NCBI GenBank assembly: GCA_947460165.1
Contig: CANHKH010000053.1
Location: forward strand, 1-12,587
Source: Comamonadaceae bacterium
GTDB lineage: Bacteria > Pseudomonadota > Gammaproteobacteria > Burkholderiales > Burkholderiaceae_C
Direction: 5' to 3'
Length of the DNA stretch: 12,587 nt
Every line of letters begins with the position of its first letter. Position 1 is the stretch's first letter. Position numbers and translations under genes: made by a program. Shown here one piece after another: positions 6,548 to 12,587 of the stretch. The notes below the pieces were generated by a model. It was not told where the DNA came from and did no database searches. It saw only the letters and a list, made by a program, of their open reading frames with translations.

Positions 6548-8308
6548 TTACTGCGTGCGCAAGCCCAATTCGGCAGCCTGAATTTGCAGCGCCAGGTATT
6601 TGGACAAAATCCGGCACTGTGCAAAGCTGCCCGCGTGGAACCACAGGCCTGGCTGCGGCGTGGCGTTCCACATGTTGCGCAGCTCTTGGGTGCGCGCATC
6701 AATGCCCCAGATGGGGCCCACGCGCTCGGCCATCTCCCGCCCCAAAAGCTTTTCAACCATTTGAGACTGGCCCAAATACCCCTTGGCCGTGACCACCAGG
6801 TCTGCAGGCAGAAAAGCCCCTGACTTGAGCCGCACACCCGCGGCCTCAAAGTGTTCAATGTCGCTGGTCTGCACCACCTGGATTTTCTTTTGGGCGATCA
6901 AGTCGGAGCAGCCCACGTTGAAGTAATAGCCGCCGCCCCGCGTGAGGTACATGGTTTGCCAGTTGTTGCCGTCCTCGCCTTTGTTGAGGCGAAAGCCGGC
7001 CTCTGTCAAACCTTCATGGGTGTGTTTGTCCAGCTCCTTCGCCAACTCCAAATAGTGGCGGTTGGCGGCCCGGTACAAGGCCATGGGCGTGCCGACTGCG
7101 ATCAGGTCGCAGTCCTCGACAGAGACCTCTTTGCCGTAGATGACATAGGGCAGTTGCGCTGTGGGCGACACATTCTGAACCATGGTCGGGCTTCTTTGCA
7201 CCATGGTCACATGGGCGCCGTTTTCACACAGGTCTTGGGCCACATCGTGGCCACTGGTGCCCGTGCCCATCACCACCACGTTTTTCCCCACCCAGGGCGC
7301 GGCCGATGAATAGTCGGCCGAATGCATCACCACGCCCTTGAAGTCCTGCAAGCCATCGACAGGGCTGCGGTCTGGGATGGCGCTGACGCCGGTGGCCATG
7401 ATGATGTGCCTGGGCGTGAGCTGGCGCGGGGCGCCGTCATGCACCAACTGCGCTTGCCACTGCGCCGAGGCCTGGTCGTAGCTGGCCGTGATGAACTCGG
7501 TGCTGCTCCAGACATTGATTTCCATGGCCTGGGCATAGTATTCAAACCAGCCGGCCACCATGTCCTTGGGCAAAAATTCGGGCCACACCTCGGGAAAGGG
7601 CATGTAGGGCAGGTGGTTGACGTAGCGCTGGTTGTGCAGGACCAGGCTGCGGTAGCGGTGGCGCCAGTTGTCGCCCACCCTGGCGTTGCGGTCCACCACC
7701 AGGCAGGAGATGTCCAGTTGCCGCAAGCGGGCGGCTATCGACAAGCCCGCTTGGCCCGCACCGATGACGAGCACGGTGGGCTGCTCGTCCTCAAAGCGGG
7801 CCTCTTTTTCCCGCTTTTCCAGCCAGTTGGCGCCTAAAAAGCTTCGGCCTTTGGCGCTGTCGTCGGTCACTTTTCGCTTGTACTTTTCTTCGTGCCCAGC
7901 AATTTCAAGCAAGGAGGTCATCAGCGTCCAGGCCTTGAGCTCTTCTTGTCCTTCCTGCGCTGAAAGCCGCAAGATGCCTTCACAAGGGCCGACCTGGGTG
8001 TCGAAACTGAAAAAGGCCTCTATGGTTTCCTGGCCTGCGCGCTGGACCCATTGGGCCGGCTGGCGCTGCATGTTGACCTGAAAGTTGTTGGGCGCATGCA
8101 AGGCCGCGGCCTTGGCCAGCGCCAGGCTGACGTTGGCGGCGCCTGAGTGGGTGATGATCTCCCAGTCAAAAGCCAGCAAATCGCGCCAATGGCAGTCTGG
8201 GTTGAACAAGGCGGCCAGAGTGTCTGCGCTGGCGCTGGCCAGTGCAGACTCCAACTGGGTGAGCCATGCCTGGCTCACCTGGTGGGGATCGAGAAAATCG
8301 TTTTTCAT
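6548..8308 (-). CDS. Flavin-containing monooxygenase-like protein with N-terminal NTF2-like domain
   Basis: This is a 586-residue two-part protein. Residues 1-145 form a domain rich in aromatics and charges (HWRDLLAFDW at 40-49, WTLMTSLLEIAGHEE at 127-141) that matches NTF2/SnoaL-like folds. Residues about 178-586 are a class B flavin monooxygenase core: the FAD loop GAGQAG (183-188), an MATG turn (304-307), the fingerprint FKGVVMHSADY (323-333) and the NAD(P)H loop GTGTSG (348-353). The fingerprint ends in Tyr, as in N-oxygenating and YUCCA-type FMOs, and not in Trp as in type I Baeyer-Villiger enzymes. It should use FAD, NADPH and O2 to oxygenate a substrate that cannot be named. The ATG at 8308 follows the SMP-30 gene stop by 44 bases and has only a weak ribosome site (GATGG region). 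It is the largest protein and the likely oxygenation step of the leftward operon. Confidence 0.9.
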   Translation of the reverse strand: MKNDFLDPHQVSQAWLTQLESALASASADTLAALFNPDCHWRDLLAFDWEIITHSGAANVSLALAKAAALHAPNNFQVNMQRQPAQWVQRAGQETIEAFFSFDTQVGPCEGILRLSAQEGQEELKAWTLMTSLLEIAGHEEKYKRKVTDDSAKGRSFLGANWLEKREKEARFEDEQPTVLVIGAGQAGLSIAARLRQLDISCLVVDRNARVGDNWRHRYRSLVLHNQRYVNHLPYMPFPEVWPEFLPKDMVAGWFEYYAQAMEINVWSSTEFITASYDQASAQWQAQLVHDGAPRQLTPRHIIMATGVSAIPDRSPVDGLQDFKGVVMHSADYSSAAPWVGKNVVVMGTGTSGHDVAQDLCENGAHVTMVQRSPTMVQNVSPTAQLPYVIYGKEVSVEDCDLIAVGTPMALYRAANRHYLELAKELDKHTHEGLTEAGFRLNKGEDGNNWQTMYLTRGGGYYFNVGCSDLIAQKKIQVVQTSDIEHFEAAGVRLKSGAFLPADLVVTAKGYLGQSQMVEKLLGREMAERVGPIWGIDARTQELRNMWNATPQPGLWFHAGSFAQCRILSKYLALQIQAAELGLRTQ

Positions 8309-8338
8309 ACGCCATCTTTCATGAAAAAGACCGGTTTA

Positions 8339-8351
8339 ACTTTGCCAAAGT
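8339..8351. other. Short perfect dyad in the spacer between SMP-30 and monooxygenase genes
   Basis: ACTTTG (8339-8344) and CAAAGT (8346-8351) are exact complements around one C. Longer-range complements AAGAC (8327-8331) and GTCTT (8350-8354) flank it, and on the reverse strand the outer arm runs into TTTTT. It could be a weak attenuating hairpin just after the SMP-30 stop, or an operator for internal control of the monooxygenase gene. The stem is short, so confidence is low. Confidence 0.22.
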
Positions 8352-8352
8352 C

Positions 8353-9240
8353 TTAAAAAGCGCAGCGCGGCTCAGCCAGGCCAGCCACACCCGGCTCCAA
8401 GCAAAGCACGTGTCCGGACCAGGGCTGGCTGTGCAGTTGGTCCTGCGTCAAATCCATGCGGGCCGTGGTGACAAACAGCGTGCGCAGGTCTGGCCCACCA
8501 AACATCACCGAGGTGGGCTGCAGCACTGGCAATTCAATGCGCTCGACCAACTGGCCTTGGGGGTCCAGATGGTCTATGGCCGCGCGGTCGTACATGGCGC
8601 ACCACAGGCCCCCTTGGGCGTCCACCGTCAAGCCGTCTGGCCCGCCCAGGCCGGGTGCGAAGCGGGCAAAGACCCGCCGGTTGGCCACGCTGCCTTGGGC
8701 CAGGTCGTAGTCGTAGGCGTAAATGCACAAGGCCGTGGTGTCGGCGAAGTACAGGGTGCGGTTGTCCGGGCTCCAGGCGATGCCGTTGGCCAGGGTGATG
8801 AAGGAGGCGTCCATCACGCTCAGGCGCTGCAGCGCGTCCATCCGGTAGAGCGAGCCAATGGGCTGCTCTATGCGCTTGTCCATGGTGCCGCACCAGAATC
8901 GGCCCAAGCGGTCGCACTTGCCGTCATTGAAGCGGGTGTCGCCCAGGGCCAGGCCTGGGATGTCCAAGGGCTGCAGCGACCCATCTTTGGGCTCTAGCAC
9001 CGCAGGTCCGTGGCGAGACATCAGCAGCACACTGCCATCTGGGCGCAAGGCCATGGAGCCGGGGTACTTGGGCACCTTCCATTGGTGGAGCAGCTGGCCT
9101 TGGCTGTCGGCGCAGTACACATGGGGGTCGGCCACATCCAGCCACCACAGGCGCTGGGTCACAGGGCACCACAGGGGGCCCTCGCCCAAGCGCATCTCAC
9201 AGTCGACAAAGCGCCGCAGGTTCAGCCCAGCTTTGCTCAT
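8353..9240 (-). CDS. SMP-30/gluconolactonase/LRE-family hydrolase (likely lactonase)
   Basis: This is a 295-residue six-bladed beta-propeller hydrolase, usual length for the family. The start at 9240 overlaps the upstream dehydrogenase stop in an ATGA, so an earlier in-frame start inside that gene is not used. The metal site is readable: Glu20 in LGEGPLW, Asn105 in FNDGKCD, Asn152 in LANGIAWSPDN and Asp202 in GGPDGLTVD, together with the family's FWCGTMD strand (115-121). Members hydrolyse lactones such as gluconolactone or other cyclic esters with a divalent metal, in the cytoplasm; no signal peptide is seen. In this operon it lies directly upstream of the flavin monooxygenase gene, so an intermediate lactone opened by this enzyme is a reasonable reading, although the monooxygenase fingerprint does not by itself predict lactone formation. 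Sugar-acid metabolism is the main alternative. Confidence 0.92.
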   Translation of the reverse strand: MSKAGLNLRRFVDCEMRLGEGPLWCPVTQRLWWLDVADPHVYCADSQGQLLHQWKVPKYPGSMALRPDGSVLLMSRHGPAVLEPKDGSLQPLDIPGLALGDTRFNDGKCDRLGRFWCGTMDKRIEQPIGSLYRMDALQRLSVMDASFITLANGIAWSPDNRTLYFADTTALCIYAYDYDLAQGSVANRRVFARFAPGLGGPDGLTVDAQGGLWCAMYDRAAIDHLDPQGQLVERIELPVLQPTSVMFGGPDLRTLFVTTARMDLTQDQLHSQPWSGHVLCLEPGVAGLAEPRCAF

Positions 9241-10133
9241 GCCTTGCCCTTGACTTCCACCCCCATGGATTGCTCGACCACGCGGATGATGTTGGTGAAG
9301 TCTTGCTCGCCGCCGAAATCGTCGTTGGTCTTTTGCCACATGTCGCGCACCGCGTTGGCCACGGGCATGGACACCCCCAAATCCTGGCTCTCTTGCATGC
9401 ACAGGCGCACGTCTTTGTACATCAGTGCGGTGGTGAAGCCGTAGTCAAACTTGCGCGGCAAGATGGCGCGGGGAAACTTATCACGGCTGGCCGTGCTCAT
9501 GCCGCTGCCCGCGTTGATCACGTCGATCATGATGCTGGGATCAAGCCCGGCCTTCACACCCATGCCTATGGCCTCGGAGGTGACAGCCATGGCCGCAGCC
9601 GACAGCAGGTTGTTGGCCAGCTTCATGGTTTGCGCCATGCCGGGCTTGTCGCCAATGAAAAACAGCTTGCCAATGTTTTTCAGAATCGGCGTCAGCTGCT
9701 CATAGGTCGCGGCTTGCGATGAAACCATCACGGCCAAAGTGCCAGCAATGGCGCCGCCGCGCCCGCCCGACACCGGGGAGTCGACAAACTCTATGCCCTT
9801 GACCGCCAAAGCGGCATGCACCCACTGCGCCATGCTGCTGCCGGTGGTCGACAAGTCCACCACTGTTTTGACTTGGCTGCCGTGAATCAGACCCGCTGGC
9901 CCCGTGGTGACCTGCTTGACGATGTCTGGCGTAGGCAAAGAAATGAGCACAGTGTCTACCGCGTCAGCCACGGCCTGGGGCGAGGCCGCCACATGCGCGC
10001 CTTTGGCGGCCAGCGCCTGTGCCACAGCCGCATTGACATCGAAAATGGTCAGGGTGTAGCCATCGTTCAACAGGCGTTCGGCCATCGGCGTGCCCATGGC
10101 GCCCAAGCCAATAAAGCCCACATGCTTGCTCAT
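9237..10133 (-). CDS. NAD(P)-dependent beta-hydroxyacid dehydrogenase (3-hydroxyisobutyrate dehydrogenase type)
   Basis: This is a 298-residue member of the 3-hydroxyisobutyrate dehydrogenase/tartronate semialdehyde reductase family. It opens with the Rossmann loop GFIGLGAMGTPMA (6-17), has the substrate-binding DSPVSGGRGGA (118-128) and the catalytic Lys171 in KLANNLLSAA. The C-terminal helical domain is complete. Enzymes of this family oxidise beta-hydroxyacids or reduce the matching semialdehydes. ATG 10133 on the reverse strand is preceded by GGAG (plus-strand CTCC, 10141-10144) at 7-base spacing, an unambiguous start. It is first in the leftward five-gene run and overlaps the SMP-30 gene by 4 bases. 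It may equally be a valine-pathway, glyoxylate-pathway or succinic-semialdehyde-type reductase. The family is certain, the substrate is not. Confidence 0.93.
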   Translation of the reverse strand: MSKHVGFIGLGAMGTPMAERLLNDGYTLTIFDVNAAVAQALAAKGAHVAASPQAVADAVDTVLISLPTPDIVKQVTTGPAGLIHGSQVKTVVDLSTTGSSMAQWVHAALAVKGIEFVDSPVSGGRGGAIAGTLAVMVSSQAATYEQLTPILKNIGKLFFIGDKPGMAQTMKLANNLLSAAAMAVTSEAIGMGVKAGLDPSIMIDVINAGSGMSTASRDKFPRAILPRKFDYGFTTALMYKDVRLCMQESQDLGVSMPVANAVRDMWQKTNDDFGGEQDFTNIIRVVEQSMGVEVKGKA

Positions 10134-10335
10134 TTTTTATCTCCGGAAGTTGGTGAATTGTTCTTCAAATGTTCAGAATATCAGATGACATGGGCCACGG
10201 CTGTCGCCTGCGCTGTGATGCGCCAAGAGACGGACTAGGGACTTGCCCTTGGTCGCCACCCGTGCGACACCAAAGAAGCTCTGCCATCCATATACTCCAA
10301 ACACTTTGATCCATAAGCAAGTTGTGTTGCCCGAA
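10134..10335. promoter_or_regulatory. Divergent promoter region between the leftward operon and the acyl-CoA synthetase gene
   Basis: This 202-base spacer has no credible gene. On the reverse strand, TGATATTCT (plus-strand 10175-10183) is an extended -10-like element about 40 bases ahead of the dehydrogenase start. Overlapping it, 10161-10178 is an imperfect 18-base dyad with TTCT/AGAA outer arms (6 of 9 pairs match), in the right place for a repressor or LysR-type activator site. On the plus strand, TATACT at 10291-10296 resembles a -10 box, but no good -35 lies at proper spacing. It presumably controls both arms. No regulator gene lies in the window. Confidence 0.4.
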
Positions 10336-11955
10336 ATGACCCCACCGACACCGCCTGTCAGCCGAACCATTGCGGCCTTGGTGTCGGAAATGGCGAGGCG
10401 CTTTCCGCACAGGGAGGCCTTGGTGGCAGAGGGTCAGCGCATGACCTTTGCGCAATTGGCAGTGGCCGTGGATGCGCTGGCCGCCAGCCTCTTGCGCCAC
10501 GGCATTCGCAAGGGTGACAAGGTCGCCATTTTGATGGGCAACCGCATCGAGTGGGTGGTCGCCGACTTTGCGATTTGCGCCATAGGCGCGGTGATGGTGG
10601 GCGTCAACACCTGGGTGACGGCGCGCGAGTTGGCCTATGTGCTGGGCCACAGCGAATCTTGCCTGCTGGTCACCACGGGTCGGTTTCTCAAGCAAGACTA
10701 TCGCCAGATGCTCGCTGAGATCCGCAGCACGCCTGAGGCATTGCCTGCCTTAAAGCACTTGCTCATCGTCGGTGAGACCGCCAAGGTGGCCGCCACGGAG
10801 GGCGAGTCCAGCTGGGCCGATTGGCTGCAAGCGCCCACAGCGACCGAGTTGTCTGCCGTGGCCCTGGCCAAGAGCGAGGTCTTGCCGGCTGACGTGGCCT
10901 ACATCCTCTACACCTCAGGCTCCACCGCCAACCCCAAAGGGGTGGTGTTGCAGCACTACGCGCTGATCGAGAACATGTGGCAAATCGGTCAGCGCCAGCA
11001 TGTCACCGAGCACGACAGGTTGTGGCTGGCCGTGTCCTTGTTCTGGGGGCTGGGCTGCGAGAACGCGCTGTTCAACCTGTTCACCCACGGGGGCTGCATT
11101 GTGTTGCAGGAGCACTTTGAGCCGGTGCAGGCTTTTCACCTGATTGAGACCGAGCGTTGCAGCTTGTTCTACGGCACGCCCAACATGGCCGAGGCCTTGC
11201 TCAATCACCCCGAATTCCATGCCGACCGCTTCAAGACCCTGAGGGGCGGGGCCACCATTGGCACGCCCTTGCAGATTCAGCGTTTGGTGGACGTGGGGCT
11301 GCGCGACATCTGCAACATCTATGGCCTCACGGAGACCTACGGCAATTGCTCAGTGACGGACGCCCACGAGCCCTTGGCGCTGCGGCTGAGCAGCGTGGGT
11401 CGGCCGCTCGAAGGCGTGGAGGCGCGCATTGTGGACCCCGCCACCGAATTGCTTTGCCCGGTCGGCGAGATTGGGGAAATCCGGGTCAAAGGCTATGTGA
11501 TGCGCGAGTACCTGAACGATCCCGAACGCACGCGCGAGGCCTTTGACGCGGACGGCTTTTTCAAAACGGGCGACCTGGGCACGGTCAACGAGACTGGCCA
11601 CATTTTCTTCAAAGGCCGCATCAAGGAAATGATCAAGTCCGGCGGCATGAATGTCTCGCCGGTGGAGGTCGAAGAAGTGCTGATGCGCCGCCCTGAGGTG
11701 CTGGCGGCCTATTGCGTGCCCTTGATGAACGACGACCTCGATGAGTTGTTTGGCGCGATCTTGGTGCCCCGCGGTGAGCAGACCATTGATTTGGACATCA
11801 TCCGCGCGCACTGCCAAAAAGAGCTCTCTCGCTACAAACGCCCGCACAGCTTGAAGGTCGTTCAAGAGAGCGATCTGCCCTTGACCAACACGGGCAAAGT
11901 CAAGAAAAACGAGATGCAAGCGCTGTTTGAACCTGTGGTCAAAGCCCGCGCATAA
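10336..11955 (+). CDS. Acyl-CoA synthetase / class I adenylate-forming ligase
   Basis: This is a 539-residue ANL-superfamily ligase that forms an acyl-AMP and then an acyl-CoA. The P-loop-like YTSGSTANPKG is at 192-202, the NIYGLTETYG motif at 327-336, the ATP-ribose Asp413 in KTGDLG, the hinge KGRIKEMIKSGG at 426-437, and the catalytic Lys521 in TNTGKVKK. All core motifs are intact. ATG 10336 is chosen because the N-terminal sequence there matches family ends; an in-frame TTG at 10243 would add a 31-residue tail of low plausibility, and neither start has a strong ribosome site. The substrate could be a medium-chain, branched or aromatic acid. The ligase is divergent from the leftward operon and shares its promoter spacer, and it is 16 bases ahead of a lactonase-like gene, consistent with CoA activation of a ring-opened acid. 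It lacks a signal peptide and membrane segments. Confidence 0.95.
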   Translation: MTPPTPPVSRTIAALVSEMARRFPHREALVAEGQRMTFAQLAVAVDALAASLLRHGIRKGDKVAILMGNRIEWVVADFAICAIGAVMVGVNTWVTARELAYVLGHSESCLLVTTGRFLKQDYRQMLAEIRSTPEALPALKHLLIVGETAKVAATEGESSWADWLQAPTATELSAVALAKSEVLPADVAYILYTSGSTANPKGVVLQHYALIENMWQIGQRQHVTEHDRLWLAVSLFWGLGCENALFNLFTHGGCIVLQEHFEPVQAFHLIETERCSLFYGTPNMAEALLNHPEFHADRFKTLRGGATIGTPLQIQRLVDVGLRDICNIYGLTETYGNCSVTDAHEPLALRLSSVGRPLEGVEARIVDPATELLCPVGEIGEIRVKGYVMREYLNDPERTREAFDADGFFKTGDLGTVNETGHIFFKGRIKEMIKSGGMNVSPVEVEEVLMRRPEVLAAYCVPLMNDDLDELFGAILVPRGEQTIDLDIIRAHCQKELSRYKRPHSLKVVQESDLPLTNTGKVKKNEMQALFEPVVKARA

Positions 11956-11971
11956 CCCCCCTGGAGACGCT

Positions 11972-12587
11972 GTGAGCCTCATTCCGAACTACGAAATCTA
12001 CGCCATCAAGTACGCGCACCACATGCGCCGCTCGCCCGACAACTTCATAGGCGGCGACAGCCATGATGTGCCCATGCCGCTGGACTACTTTGTCTGGGTC
12101 ATCCGCCACGAGAAAAAAGTCTGGGTGGTGGACACCGGCTTTTCCAAGGAGATGGCCCAACAGCGCGGGCGTGAATTTTTGCGCTGCCCTTCGGAGGGGC
12201 TCAAGATGCTGGACATCGACCCAGCGGCGGTGCAAGACGTGATCATCACCCACATGCATTACGACCATGCGGGCAACAACCATTTGTTCCAAGGCGCGCG
12301 CTATCACCTGCAGGACAAGGAAATGGCTTTTGCCACGGGCCGCTGCATGTGCCACAAGGTGATGCGCTTTCCCTTTGATGTGCAAGACGTCACGGCCATG
12401 GTGCAGCGCGTCTACCAGGACCGCACCTGCTTTCACGATGGTGACGAAGAGATCGCGCCCGGCTTGAGCCTGCACCATGTGGGTGGCCACACCATGGGCT
12501 TGCAGGTGGTGAGGGTGCACACCCAGCGCGGCTGGGTGGTGCTGGCGTCGGACGCCAGCCACTTCTACGCCAACATGGAGCAAGAGC
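11972..12587 (+). CDS. Metallo-beta-lactamase-fold hydrolase, N-acyl homoserine lactonase-like family (3' end outside window)
   Basis: This open reading frame runs off the right edge with 205 residues visible and no stop. GTG 11972 is preceded by GGAG (11963-11966) at 5-base spacing, 16 bases after the ligase stop, so it is in the same transcript. The metal motif is H94-M-H96-Y-D98-H99 (THMHYDHAGN), followed by His173 in GGHTMG and Asp194 in ASDASH, matching binuclear zinc lactonases such as AiiA and AttM. The final expected His ligand lies beyond the window. A cysteine-rich FATGRCMCHK stretch at 120-129 is a feature of the wider family annotated as AHL lactonases in beta-proteobacteria. Because it follows a CoA ligase in a catabolic cluster, it may open a pathway lactone or thioester and not quench quorum signals. 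The fold is firm, the substrate inferred. Confidence 0.92.
   Translation, partial: MSLIPNYEIYAIKYAHHMRRSPDNFIGGDSHDVPMPLDYFVWVIRHEKKVWVVDTGFSKEMAQQRGREFLRCPSEGLKMLDIDPAAVQDVIITHMHYDHAGNNHLFQGARYHLQDKEMAFATGRCMCHKVMRFPFDVQDVTAMVQRVYQDRTCFHDGDEEIAPGLSLHHVGGHTMGLQVVRVHTQRGWVVLASDASHFYANMEQE

Noticed and set aside
6493..6858. N-terminal extension of the lipocalin-like gene in the same frame
   Set aside because: The extra 122 codons overlap the 3' end of the monooxygenase gene and read as arginine/tryptophan-rich shadow sequence. The ATG at 6492 has a ribosome site and the family N-terminus.
6548..8308. Calling the monooxygenase a type I Baeyer-Villiger enzyme
   Set aside because: The fingerprint ends in Tyr (FKGVVMHSADY) and lacks the Trp of the Baeyer-Villiger motif. 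The neighbouring lactonase gene alone is not sufficient evidence.

Overview
The window is high in G+C (about 60% by eye) and densely coded. Its codon use and protein wording look like a betaproteobacterium of the order Burkholderiales, probably a Comamonadaceae-type organism. That placement is an impression from protein style, because there is no rRNA or other marker here. I see no tRNA, rRNA, CRISPR, insertion sequence, phage gene, transporter or transcriptional regulator.

Layout. (1) Rightward arm, 1-4540: the 3' part of a classical short-chain dehydrogenase (SDR), a 223-base gap, then a run of five genes. These are a carboxymuconolactone decarboxylase (CMD)-family protein, an SDR with a damaged catalytic motif, a thiolase-fold protein, a zinc-ribbon/OB-fold (DUF35) partner and a zinc alcohol dehydrogenase (ADH). 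The last four are nearly contiguous or overlap. (2) Leftward arm, 10133 down to 4568: a 3-hydroxyisobutyrate dehydrogenase-type oxidoreductase, an SMP-30/gluconolactonase-type hydrolase, a flavin monooxygenase with an NTF2-like N-terminal extension, a small lipocalin-like protein and an aldehyde dehydrogenase (ALDH). The two arms converge on 27 bases at 4541-4567. (3) Right end, 10336-12587: an acyl-CoA synthetase divergent from the leftward arm, followed 16 bases later by a metallo-beta-lactamase-fold lactonase-like gene that runs off the window.

Together this looks like a catabolic gene island. A flavin monooxygenase, two lactone-hydrolase-type enzymes, an alcohol and an aldehyde dehydrogenase, a CoA ligase and a thiolase/DUF35 pair form a plausible toolkit. 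It could oxygenate a cyclic or branched substrate, open a lactone, oxidise the resulting alcohol to an acid, activate that acid with CoA and cleave the chain. The substrate cannot be read from the sequence. The most unusual points are the thiolase-fold protein that appears to lack the nucleophilic cysteine, which may make it an aldolase of the Ltp2/ChsH2-DUF35 type, and the SDR whose YxxxK tyrosine is replaced by alanine. The only plausible regulatory region with visible symmetry is the 202-base divergent spacer at 10134-10335.
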